32,178 bases of DNA from Sphaeroforma arctica JP610. Lineage: Eukaryota; Opisthokonta; Ichthyosporea; Ichthyophonida. The position numbers were made by a program, and so were the translations under genes. Location of the stretch: assembly GCF_001186125.1 (NCBI RefSeq), contig NW_014040400.1:1-32178 (forward strand), read 5' to 3'. Every line of letters starts with the position of its first letter. Position 1 is the stretch's first letter. The notes beneath the pieces were generated by a model that was not told where the DNA came from, did not search any database, and saw only the letters and a list, made by a program, of their open reading frames with translations. This document shows positions 12,804 to 21,690 of the stretch, in pieces.

Positions 12804-15800
12804 GTATATGTATATGTATATATATATACGCCTTCCAAAGAAGACATACGGCCATCAACTGCAGTATGCAATACTCCCAAGTGCCAATGATCCAGCAACG
12901 ACCGTCATCGAGCGCACACAAACACACGCAAGGGGCAAGAGTAACACATGCACACATAATGTGTTTAAAAACACACACATAATAACCGTAAACGAGAACC
13001 AAACCTTCTGCTTGAGGCGTTTCAGGACAATCGGTACGGCCACGGCAGTGTTTGTTCGCAAACCATCGATGATTTCCGGCGTCTTCTCATCGTATATCCG
13101 TTTGAGAGCCTTCTTGTATATAGTCTGCGTGGAGGACAGTACAGAAGCGGCCGATATGAGGGATGTGATACTTGACCTCATAAAAAAATTAGGAAAAAAG
13201 GAGAAAAAAAATGCTGTGTCTTTGACTATGAATCGAGCTGAGTTTGAATCTTGATAGTGTTTGGACGCAGGTGCAAGTATTGCTAGGGTCGCTTCAATAG
13301 TTCATACTAAAAATTGGGGTGTAGAACTGCAATAGTATACTTGATGAGTGCCTTATACCGAAATTTGTATATACTATTGAGGCTAAGCTCCTGATCTACC
13401 CCTGCAGATGTCTTCGAGCATCTGTACGCTGACACGCGAAGGGTCATATACGCATCGCATTGAATAGCAGTAGATTGAATACATTTAGAAAAGATAAAGT
13501 GTATGGAAATATCAGGATGGGCGATGCACAGGGTACGCGGCCATTGCACGTAGCTATGTAGCACTGGCGTAAACACGCACGCACACACGCACATTTATAT
13601 ATATAGATATATAGATATATACCAGTCGATTCTAACGCCATCTCAACACACAAATATCTACCCCCACCCACACACCCTCGAGGACCCTCCCAACTTGTCG
13701 TCCAGCCGCAGTGCCGCTGCGTCGGCCGGAGACATTGCAGTGAGTTTCTTGGCTATATATTCCAACACACGGATGGTGTCTGTCAGCTCTCCCAACAAAG
13801 TGCTCATTTCGTATCGGGCTTCTTCGCATATGGCCAGCTGCTCCTCGTGAGTGTTTTTCTGTGGGGATTTGGGTTAAAAAACGTATGTATGTATGTATTT
13901 ATGTATGTATGTATGTATGTATGTATCAAAGTATGCATGTATGTAGGTATGTATATATCTATGTATGTATGCATATATATATGCATGTAGGTATGTACGT
14001 ATGTATTTATGTGTGTGTTTTTTGGTCTGTGTGGCGACTCTAATACGAATGCATGTAGATCTATGCACTATTGCGGGGTTTACATTTAGAGGCTTGTTCA
14101 GGTGTGTGATTTGCATTCGAGACTATGCCTAGCTGCTTCGTGTGCGTGTTTTTCTGTAGGGAGTATATGAACGTGATTGTGATTGTGGTTTTGTGTGTGA
14201 ATTATGTTCATTTTCTTTACTGCGAGGGGGGGGGGGGAATTCACGTGCATTTGTGAGTGTAAGGCTTTCTGTCAAAGTAGTCTTCAAGTGCGTATTTGTA
14301 TATGCAATCACATCCAGGACGTTTAGGTGAGTGTGTGTATGCCGAGGTCGTGTTCAGCAGAGGGTTAGCGTGTGCGAAGGGAGTCTCCACGCACATATGA
14401 ATGTCGATGTAGTTCCATGAGTAAGAGCGTGTGCGTGTTTTCTTTGTGTAGCTAGTTTCACATATGCATTATTTCATAGAGATGATGCACAGGCGCGTCG
14501 TTTGCACCAGCAGCCAATACATCCGCAAACCACCAACCCCAATCGAAGGAAGGAGGACAAGGGTCGACCACTTGGCTATGCACAAGGACCAAGTCCCTCA
14601 ACAAGACAGTGACTAAACATTCTCTCAACACAACAAGACAGTGACTAAACATAGCACATAACATTCGCAGATACCACCAACCCAAAGTCATCGCAATGCC
14701 ATTCCCCCATACAGTGCAACGGAGACTGCTTACCCTGCTATTCACAAAGTACGAGTCTTCGGACGAGGTGGCCGAGGAGACCCAGATGTCGTTGAGCACC
14801 GACTGATCTGCGGCTGTGCGACCACTGCACTTGCGTCCTAGATGGGACTTGGGCAGGGCACGATAACTGTAGCCGTACCGCTTACAGGCCGTGAAGTCTA
14901 TAGCGGGAAGCAAGGATAGAACATCGCGGGAAATGAGACAGTAGTGTGGAGATGAGCCTGAGTACTAATCCGACAGACGTAGGCATAATACACGTCTATG
15001 ATACATCGGATCAAACACAGCTGTTATACAGAACACTCACATACATTCCCCACACCCACAAGACAAGACATTCGTTCATACACACAGCTCTCCACAGCTG
15101 CCCGGCATGGATACACACACCATCTGAACCACAAGCCTGCTATAACACATACTCTTACATACACACACCCTCTGAACCACATGCCTGCTAGAACACACAC
15201 TCTTACATACACACAGGGGCGCAAACACACACCATCTGAACCACAAGCCTGCTATAACACACTCTTACATACACACAAGGGACAAACACACGCCATCTGA
15301 ACCACAAGCCTGCTATAACACACACTCTTACATACACACAGGGGCGCAAACACACACACCCGCCTCGCTCAGAGAGGAAGCACCTACCGATGAGACCGGT
15401 GGCACTCTTGTCGTTCTCAAGATCCCATAAGGAGGTGAGGATATTCGGATTCTGGTCATTCGGCAGAGGGGCGGGTTCTAGGGCATCGTCTTCCGTCACC
15501 TCCTCTGGCGCACTAGTAACTTCTGGCCCGGTTGTGCCATTCGGCTGCACAGCCACATCGAGGCCACTGCCGCCACTTTCCTCGGCGGCAGCAGCAGCTC
15601 CGTTCTGATTGGCCGCCACGCTTGGTAGGTGTTTCTTGAACCAATCAAACAGCTCCGGGTGAGGGTTCAGGAACGGTTCTACCATACTCACCAGCTCAGA
15701 CTCGCTCACGGCCCCAATCTCGTACAACTTGGTCGCCCGGATGAAGTTGTCCATGGCCTTCTGGTTCTTCAGCGCCGCCTTGACCTTGGAGAAGGACACC

Positions 15801-18800
15801 AGTGTTCCGTATGTGCTGCACTCGGGTATCTTGATATCACTGCTCAGCGCCTTCTTCCGCTTGAGCGGGGGTGGGCTGTCCTGTGTGCCCGTCTCCCCAT
15901 CGCCGTTCTGCCCTCGGTTGCCCGCACCCAGTCCCAATCCTATGGGTGCGGGTGCAACCTCCGACCACGTGGTTTGCTGCTGTGGCAGCGGCGCCGCACT
16001 GGAATACCCTGGATCAAATACTTCTTGCCGGGCCGTTTTGCGTTTCCCATTGGCCTTCCCACCTCGCCCAACCCCGCTCTTACCAGCGCCCTTACCCCCA
16101 CGGCCCCTCCCGGACACCGTCCCGGTATGAATCCCGCTATTCACCCCGACGAGCCTCTCCTTCACCAGCTCGTGCCGGCTATTTGCATCCCTGGCAGCCT
16201 TTGCACCCGCCACCGCATCCCTCTCGCGCTCTCTCTCGCGCTCTCTTTCCCTCTCGCGCTCCCTTTCGTGTTCGAGTTCACGTTCACGCTCGTGCCGTTC
16301 CCTCTCGCGGTCGCGCTCACGGTTCTCGCGCGCCATGTTCATCTCGCGGTCGTTGTACTGCTGCGCGTCCATGTCCATGTCCTCGGCACTAAGCAGACCC
16401 CCGTCGCGCATGTGTGGCTGAGGTTGGTTCTCATACATGATACGTTCCTCGGTGTTCAGTGTGTTGTGGTATGGTCCGTGGTTGGTGGGGAGGGGTGGCG
16501 GCAGAGGCCCCTGCCCGCCACGGGCTACGCTTTCGGCATATGGCGCTGCCTCGGGTAAGAACTGGGAGAACTCTTCCAGCAAATCGAGGTTGGAGCGGAA
16601 GAGATGGGCCACCTGGCTGTACACCTCTTTAATTGTCTGCTGCTCCTTCTGGTACGTGTGCAGGATCTCCAGGAAGTTCTTGTAGATCTCTGGAGACCCG
16701 GCAAACCGGGTTTTTATCTTGTTCACATAGTTTATCGCGTGATTGAACTCCACGGGCGGTCGTGCGGGTGGTACGTTTCCCCCCACACCAGCCGGTCCCT
16801 GCATACCCTGTGGCTGGGGCGGTTGCTGTGGATGTGATTCAATCTGCCCCTGGGCTTTGGGCTGGGGCGGGCCCTGTGTCTGCTGCTGCGGGGACTCGTA
16901 CTTACCTACCTGCCCCTCATACTTCACCCCCCCTTGCTCTCCAGCCGGCTGTTGGTACAGTGCTATCGACTGGCGACCAGACGCACCTCGAGGACCCCCT
17001 GGCCCGAGTGCAGGTGCATGTTGCTGAGCCTGTGGCGGTTGCGATGGTTCGCTCGCGCTTCCCTGTCGCTGCTGTTGAGGTGCTGTTTGTGGCTGGGGCT
17101 GTTTTGCCGGTTGCACCTGTGGTTGATGCGGCTGGGATTGTATGTTCTGCTGTCCTGGGCCACTACTGCTCTCGCGCCCTGCACCTGCACCCATACCACT
17201 CAGGTGCGGGCCCAGCCCCATCTTCTGATCTCTGTACGCAATGGGACGACCCTGCTGAGGCGCCTGGTGCGGGGGTGATGTTTGTACTGGTGGCTGCTGC
17301 GCTTGTCCTGGTGGCATCTTAGCCATAGGGGGTCTTCTCGGACCGCTCCCACCACCACTGACATTCCCGGATGGTGAGTTCTCATGCGGCTGTACCGGTG
17401 TTTGGGGCTGTGCCGGTCCCTTCAGGGCGTGCTTGGGCCCCTTGAGGTCTGCATTGGGCTTCTGCGGTGGGTTGCCAGAGGGTGGACCACCCGCTGGCCC
17501 TGCCTGTCCCTGTGCAGGTGCCTGTTGCTGCGAGTTGCGCTGATGGGGTGGCTGCTGTTGCTGCTGCTGCTGTTGTTGTTGTGGATGTGGATGAGGGTAG
17601 CCCTGTGCCTGTGTGTGTGGCTGCGGCTGTGCTCCGTAGTGCGGCGATTGCCCGCCAACCCCCCCTCCCATACCATACCCACTCTCGCGCCTACCATCAG
17701 GCCCATTTAAAGGCCCTGACCCACCCATCGACAGTGACGGTTTACCTGAATGCTGCTGCTGTGGCTGTTGTTGTGTGCGCTGTTGGTGTTGACCGGCAGG
17801 CAAGTTGATTCCCTGGGGCTGTGGGCCCTGTTTGGGTCCGTGTGATGGCCCCTGCCCTTGCCCAGCACCGTGCCCCGGGACATTAGGACCGTTTTGTCCG
17901 TAAGGCCCGTGATGCGGTGACTGCGAGGGTTGGGGCTGTAGTGGGGGTCCGTTGGGGCCCTTCTGCATCGCCAATTTCTGTTGTTGCTGCTGCTGTTGTT
18001 GCTGTTGTGCGGGTATACGTGGTGACCCGTGTTGGGGCTGTAGCGGCTTGTTGGCTCCCCCACCCACACCCGGGCCTTTATTGCCCGGAGCCATGGCAAT
18101 GTTTTTCGGTGTCTGCTGCTGGGTGTGGTGGGGGTGTTGCTGTGGGGCTATGTTCGCATGCGGTGGTCCAGGTTGATCTCCAGCCGACATCGGGCCAGTG
18201 CCTGTGGTGCTGCGTCTGATGGCCTTTTTGGGGCCTTGGTTTCCACTGCCGCCTATTTGTGCGGGAGAGGGGAATGCGCGAGGTAATTGTTGAGACCACT
18301 GTCAGCACCTGAAAAACAAAGATTAAGCTATACAAACAAAAGTAAGTTTATACAAACAAAAGTAAGCTATACTAGCCGACTGGTATGATGTGGCGGCCTG
18401 TCCCTACAAGACTTTCAACTATACATTTCTAACAATTCATTTGTCTGCCTTGTAGATCTCATATCTGGACGCCCAGCAGTCTTCTTTCGAATTAGACAGA
18501 TAAGTACTACACCAACTATCGCGTGCCGTGCTCTCCATACTCTCATTCGAAGTCGAACACTACACCAACCACAAATGTACGTGAAAATTGATGTGAAACC
18601 ACATACACACCCTTTTACATACCTGGTGCAATCGCAATAGGTTTGGCGTCGTGGCCCGAGCCAGATCCAGGCCCATTAGCCCCCATGACTGGTCTCTTAT
18701 TCTCGCGCTTGATGTCTGTGTCACCCATCGGTCCCCTTCCTGGGATAGGCCCTTGACCTGGACCCATAATGCCCATGCCCTGGTGCGCTGTGTAGGTTAA

Positions 18801-21690
18801 GAAGGTTTGTGTAGTGTATGAAATGTATGCAACACTATATGTACAATATTAGGTATGCTATGTGCCCGTGTATGACGAGCTTCTAATGCCGGCTGCAGAC
18901 TCGTGAACAGGCACAAGCATCTGAATAGTCCTGCTGTGCTCACGGAAAAGTAGTACCCTTATCTAGACATAAGGGAAAGAAGTATACCCTCAATTTCAAT
19001 AGAACTTATTCGCAGTTGAAAAAAATCCGCACCTCGGTCAAAGAACTACATAAAAACGAGACAGTGGAGTCTCACACCGCTCTATCGCGAAGCAAACATG
19101 AACACACTCCGTACTGAGTTTGTGTATCAGTGATCTATTGAACCTGCACACACCGCACGCACGTTCCCTTCTCTGTAAGTTGGGTTGCTGCACTGCATGT
19201 AATCTCCTAAGTGCTTGTGATAAGCTTATACTGCAGGTGGCATACACATACCTGCTAGGGGTGGTCCACTGACCATCGGCCCCACAGGCATATACACGGC
19301 TCGGCCGTCCTGCATTTGTCTCATAAGCGGCTGCCCATTTGCACCGATCTCGATTTGATATCCCGGTGGTAGGAAAGTATTGAATCCTCGAATTAGCTTG
19401 GGTCGACCCTGAATGGAAAGCGTGCAGAAGTCAACAGGTCAATACAATACGGACTCACAAAAGCAATCACATGCAGACGCGTGTACATAAAACAGAAACA
19501 GACACAGATTATCACACACATGTTTAGACATACACATTGGATATTCATAAATTATATATANNNNNNNNNNNNNNNNNNNNNNNNNNNNNNNNNNNNNNNN
19601 NNNNNNNNNNNNNNNNNNNNNNNNNNNNNNNNNNNNNNNNNNNNNNNNNNNNNNNNNNNNNNNNNNNNNNNNNNNNNNNNNNNNNNNNNNNNNNNNNNNN
19701 NNNNNNNNNNNNNNNNNNNNNNNNNNNNNNNNNNNNNNNNNNNNNNNNNNNNNNNNNNNNNNNNNNNNNNNNNNNNNNNNNNNNNNNNNNNNNNNNNNNN
19801 NNNNNNNNNNNNNNNNNNNNNNNNNNNNNNNNNNNNNNNNNNNNNNNNNNNNNNNNNNNNNNNNNNNNNNNNNNNNNNNNNNNNNNNNNNNNNNNNNNNN
19901 NNNNNNNNNNNNNNNNNNNNNNNNNNNNNNNNNNNNNNNNNNNNNNNNNNNNNNNNNNNNNNNNNNNNNNNNNNNNNNNNNNNNNNNNNNNNNNNNNNNN
20001 NNNNNNNNNNNNNNNNNNNNNATACACACACACACACACATATCTATATATATATATATATATAAATAGAACTATAAATTTGTTGATGAGTAGGCGAATC
20101 ACGACAAATATTTTAAAATTTATAACATAGAGAGTTCGCCTTCATCATAAAACATCAGCGTACTTCGATAGCTAAATGATAGTAGTATTATATACGTATA
20201 CTACTCAGGTATAATATTAGAGTACTCTTATACAGGTCAATGCCGGAAAAACACAGCATGCGCGCCTGTGGATAATCAGGAATAACTACACTTCGCTAAT
20301 TATCGTATACATTGGTAGACTACCAGAGACTGACTGGTACAATCCAAGCACACGCCACGAACCGTACACACACCTGAAACAACGTGGACACCCTATTGAT
20401 AACACCCGGTGTGTCGATTGCCTGGCTCTTGAACTCCTTCATGATATCTAGGAACTGGTTATACACCTGTGGATCGTCCTTAAACTGCAGCTTCACATCG
20501 TCCAGATACAACAAGGCATCCTCCACCTTCAGGCTGGAACTGGGGTTGCCCCCGCTCTCCTGCGGGTTCGCCATAGCACTCGCACTCGCAATCGCATTCG
20601 CATTCGCACCCGTATTGGTAAAATTCGGCCCAGAATTGGATCCCGAGTTGTTGTTGCTGTTGCTGTTACTGTTGGACCCTGCGCCTGGCGCAATGGCCGA
20701 CAACTGAGTCCCCTGCTGGGATACATTCGGGGGCATGGGTGCTAGTGTCTGCGGCTGCGGAGGAGGTCCGGGTTGCTGCTGCTGCTGCTGCTGCTGAGGT
20801 TGCTTGTGTGGATGTTGTTGCTGTTGTTGTTGTTGTTGTTGCTTCTTGGGCTGCTGAAGCTGTTGTTGTTGCGGTGCCTGGGGGTGGGCGTTGGGGTGCT
20901 GACCCAGTTGTTGCTGTGGCTGCTGTTGTTGCGGTTGTTGCTGAGCTTGGTGTTGTTGCTGTTGCTGTTGTTGTACATGCTTTGGTGGTTGTTGCTGTAT
21001 CGGTGGTTGTGCCATAGGCTGTTGCATGATAGGCTGCTGTTGTGTGTAAGGATGGTTACTAGGCGGTCTTCCCTTCTGTTGATGCTGTTGCTGTTGTTGC
21101 TGCGGTGCCATACGATCCTTAGGGCACAGTGAACTTCTCTCCCCACCTCTACCCATCATAATCGGTCCAGAAGAAATACCAGAATTGTTCTTATTTCCGG
21201 CATTCGCATGGTCAGCACTACTACCCCCCTTACCCATACCTCCCCCTTGGTGTTGTTGCTGTTGCGGTTGCTGGTGTTGCTGGTGCTGTTTCGGATTCGA
21301 CTGCTGTGGCTGCAGTTTCTGAGGTCCATGAGCTGGCTGTATATGAACGCGTTGCTGTGTGTGCACATGAGGTGACCGCTGTTGCATCTGTGACGGCGGT
21401 TGTTGTTGCATCTGCACAGCGTGCTTGGGTGCATGTTGTTGTTGCTGCCGATGCTGTGGTTGTGGTGGCCCGTGAGGTGCCCCTTGTTGCCCCTGTTGTG
21501 CTTGCTGGTGGTGTTGTTGCTGCTGTTGTTGATGCTGATGTGATGGTTGTATCATCTGCTGTTGTTGTAGTTGCGGTGGTTGTTGCGATGGGTGTAACGG
21601 CTGCTGCCCGTACGCCTGGTCTCTGGGGATGGGCATGTTTGGGCCATGACCATTGCCAGGCATGCTCTGTCCTTGATTACTACCCGCCAT
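6128..21690 (-). CDS. SIN3: SIN3-family transcriptional corepressor scaffold, 15 coding exons
   Basis: SIN3 is the nuclear scaffold of the Sin3/Rpd3 histone deacetylase complex. It binds repressors and adaptors through PAH domains and the deacetylase through a central interaction domain. The reconstructed protein is about 2,574 residues: PAH1 at about 387-456, PAH2 at about 1049-1114, PAH3 at about 1357-1422, the HDAC-interaction domain at about 1502-1695 ([31 protein letters not shown]), and the C-terminal domain from about 1899 ([37 protein letters not shown]). The start at 21690 has A at -3 and G at +4, and an in-frame TAA lies just upstream. Human SIN3A has about 1,270 residues, so this protein is about double; the excess is low-complexity Q/P/G/S/T sequence. 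All junctions join in frame. Least certain are the acceptors of exons 4 and 14 and the donor of exon 14. Confidence 0.93.
6994..7748 (-). other. SIN3: about 250-residue insertion inside the SIN3 C-terminal domain
   Basis: Between [11 protein letters not shown] and PVFLRR, which are close together in animal SIN3A, exon 14 encodes about 250 extra residues. They are rich in Ser, Thr, Asp, Asn and Gly, with a TDTDTDT run (hexanucleotide repeat at 7413-7434) and an RG/NG-rich patch. The stretch is continuously open and the conserved motifs resume in the same frame, so it reads as coding rather than a missed intron. Confidence 0.7.
7911..7931. repeat. (GTGA)n microsatellite at the start of exon 14
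   Basis: About five copies of GTGA on the plus strand. On the coding strand it gives an ACTC repeat just after the second candidate acceptor of exon 14, translated as a Leu/Thr/His/Ser stretch. Confidence 0.85.
8581..8609. repeat. AGTAAA/AGTAGA hexamer repeat in SIN3 intron 12
   Basis: About five imperfect copies of a six-base unit close to the exon 12 donor. On the coding strand it is pyrimidine-rich. Confidence 0.75.
9484..9502. repeat. (TA)n microsatellite, SIN3 intron 10
   Basis: An uninterrupted TA run of about 9 copies. A short CA run at 9188-9200 lies in intron 11. Confidence 0.9.
10370..10389. repeat. perfect 20-bp palindrome in SIN3 intron 9
   Basis: The half-site CACATGCGCA is followed at once by its exact complement, giving an unspaced 20-bp palindrome of mostly alternating purines and pyrimidines. 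It contains the E-box-like CACATG/CATGTG at both ends and two GCGC cores. Confidence 0.9.
11100..11156. repeat. (TA)n-(CATA)n compound microsatellite, SIN3 intron 9
   Basis: A TA run of about 18 bases passes into about eight CATA units. It begins about 35 bases past the exon 9 donor on the coding strand. Confidence 0.9.
11447..11507. repeat. interstitial telomere-like CCCTAAA repeats in SIN3 intron 8
   Basis: Two tandem CCCTAAA units at 11449-11462 and a further CCCTAAACCC at 11496-11505, both preceded by AAAAAC. CCCTAAA/TTTAGGG is the Arabidopsis-type telomere repeat. The copies are few, so chance or a short insertion are both possible. Confidence 0.6.
11506..11600. repeat. three-copy repeat of about 30 bp in SIN3 intron 8
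   Basis: Three diverged units built on AACTAATAGTTCAATTATTTC followed by GTTCGATCA-like sequence, starting near 11507, 11537 and 11567. They directly abut the telomere-like repeats. Confidence 0.7.
11779..12013. repeat. TA/CATA microsatellite patches, SIN3 intron 8
   Basis: Three patches: TA/CATATA at about 11779-11806, a pure TA run at about 11938-11960 passing into CATA, and a short TA run at about 12000-12012. The apparent reading frames through here encode only YIYIYI-type peptides. Confidence 0.85.
12205..12256. repeat. (CAGCCA)n then TA/CATATA repeat, SIN3 intron 8
   Basis: About four CAGCCA units (12207-12230) pass into a TA and CATATA run, starting about 20 bases past the exon 8 donor on the coding strand. 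Confidence 0.85.
12771..12830. repeat. (CA)n-(TA)n-(TATATG)n microsatellite, SIN3 intron 7
   Basis: A CA run of about 8 copies is followed by a TA run and three TATATG units. Confidence 0.9.
13575..13620. repeat. CA and TATATAGA microsatellite, SIN3 intron 6
   Basis: CACG/CACA repeats at 13575-13595 pass into TATATAGA units. Confidence 0.75.
13881..14015. repeat. (ATGT)n microsatellite, SIN3 intron 5
   Basis: About 30 ATGT or near-ATGT units with TATA interruptions. On the coding strand it lies about 25 bases upstream of the exon 6 acceptor. Confidence 0.9.
14226..14237. repeat. poly-G run of 12, SIN3 intron 5
   Basis: Twelve consecutive G on the plus strand, so C on the coding strand. It is an isolated homopolymer and prone to length error. 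Confidence 0.85.
14599..14652. repeat. 22-bp direct repeat, SIN3 intron 5
   Basis: Two identical copies containing AAGACAGTGACTAAACAT at 14599-14620 and 14631-14652, with a 10-bp spacer. Confidence 0.85.
15117..15360. repeat. four-copy minisatellite, SIN3 intron 4
   Basis: Units of about 48-62 bp built on CATCTGAACCACAAGCCTGC, then TATAACACAC and TCTTACATACACACA, some extended by GGGGCGCAAACACA. Starts lie near 15120, 15169, 15231 and 15292. It ends close to the exon 4 donor, and the intron stays open in the exon 4 frame through most of the array. Confidence 0.85.
15628..15822 (-). other. SIN3: PAH3 domain of SIN3
   Basis: Residues about 1357-1422 read [62 protein letters not shown]. This matches animal PAH3 (YGSLTEFAFFDKVRKAL... 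[21 protein letters not shown]) in order and spacing. Confidence 0.9.
16210..16345 (-). other. SIN3: Arg-Glu dipeptide repeat tract in SIN3
   Basis: After PAH2 the protein has a run of about 45 residues dominated by alternating Arg and Glu ([12 protein letters not shown], then a long RE repeat). The DNA is a purine-rich GAGCGC/GAGAGA repeat. Such mixed-charge tracts form single helices or drive condensation in SR-like nuclear proteins. An RG-rich basic stretch ([18 protein letters not shown]) and the basic patch LKRKK follow before PAH3 and are candidate nuclear localisation or RNA-binding segments. Confidence 0.8.
16550..16747 (-). other. SIN3: PAH2 domain of SIN3
   Basis: Residues about 1049-1114 read [53 protein letters not shown], then [10 protein letters not shown]. 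This is the strongest PAH match in the protein and keeps the helix 1 AINYVNKIK and the closing FxxFLP motif. In SIN3A this domain binds MAD/MXD, HBP1 and similar repressors. Confidence 0.95.
16750..18252 (-). other. SIN3: expanded Q/P/G-rich linker between PAH1 and PAH2
   Basis: The exon 4 part of the linker runs from residue 547 to about 1048 and is rich in Gln, Pro, Gly and His. With exons 2 and 3 the PAH1-PAH2 spacing is nearly 600 residues, against about 110 in human SIN3A. It contains Q runs, many GP and QP dipeptides and few charged residues. Likely disordered; no domain was recognised. Confidence 0.8.
18331..18366. repeat. 16-bp direct repeat, SIN3 intron 3
   Basis: TACAAACAAAAGTAAG occurs at 18331-18346 and again at 18351-18366. 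Confidence 0.85.
19561..20021. other. assembly gap of 461 N
   Basis: A run of N in SIN3 intron 1. The right side is a CA then TA microsatellite (20022-20063) and the left edge is TA-rich, so the gap probably hides a long simple repeat. Apparent reading frames across it have no meaning. Confidence 0.98.
20022..20063. repeat. (CA)n-(TA)n microsatellite beside the gap, SIN3 intron 1
   Basis: A CA run of about 9 copies followed by a TA run of about 10, directly against the N run. Confidence 0.9.
20533..21690 (-). other. SIN3: glutamine-rich N-terminal region of SIN3
   Basis: Residues 1 to about 386 precede PAH1 and are dominated by Gln, with Pro, His, Gly and Asn, in many runs of three to ten Q. 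Both CAG and CAA codons are used, so this is not a single pure CAG tract. Short Asn/Ser runs near residues 340-350 and an alternating [12 protein letters not shown] stretch come just before PAH1. It is expected to be disordered and prion-like. No known domain was seen. Confidence 0.85.

Larger units (their letters stand above)
12512..14897 (-). other. SIN3: HDAC-interaction (Sin3 corepressor) domain, exons 5-8
   Basis: Residues about 1502-1695 span four exons. Landmarks are [133 protein letters not shown]. Each lines up with the most conserved part of SIN3 across eukaryotes, which holds the class I deacetylase and SDS3. This is the best evidence for gene identity and for the exon model. Confidence 0.95.
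19358..20532 (-). other. SIN3: PAH1 domain of SIN3 (split by intron 1)
   Basis: Residues about 387-456 read [48 protein letters not shown], then [17 protein letters not shown] after intron 1. This is the four-helix paired amphipathic helix pattern, ending in the FNTFLPPGY motif shared by SIN3 PAH1 and PAH2. In animals and yeast PAH1 binds short amphipathic helices of DNA-binding repressors. Confidence 0.93.
6128..21690 (-). other. SIN3: exon map of the SIN3 gene
   Basis: Predicted coding exons on the minus strand, high to low: 1, 21690-20374; 2, 19408-19252; 3, 18787-18623; 4, 18252-15388; 5, 14897-14734; 6, 13858-13676; 7, 13124-13005; 8, 12625-12279; 9, 11284-11193; 10, 10210-9927; 11, 9466-9222; 12, 8785-8626; 13, 8421-8263; 14, 7978-6695; 15, 6310-6128 (TGA at 6130-6128). 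All introns begin GT and end AG; most donors are GTAAGT, GTATGT or GTAGGT-like. The summed length is 7,725 nt, exactly divisible by three. Domain sequence runs unbroken across the junctions; for example PAH1 reads STLFQ then [17 protein letters not shown] across intron 1. Alternatives: exon 14 could start at 7933 (15 residues shorter) or end at 6689 (two residues longer). No exon is needed from the assembly gap in intron 1. Confidence 0.8.

Noticed and set aside
12529-13254. 241-codon plus-strand frame
   Set aside because: It crosses SIN3 exons 7 and 8 in antisense and an intronic CA/TA microsatellite (YIYIYMYMY); no protein signal.
15629-16558. Plus-strand 309-codon frame opposite SIN3 exon 4 (also frames at 16762-17322, 17467-17808, 20739-21017, 21306-21704)
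   Set aside because: They are mirror frames of the Q/P/G/RE-rich coding exons; they translate to Val/Leu/Cys-rich or CCCC/LLLL runs from CTG and TTG repeats and have no domain.
19439-20130. Frames of about 160-200 codons made mostly of X
   Set aside because: They run through the N gap and have no meaning.
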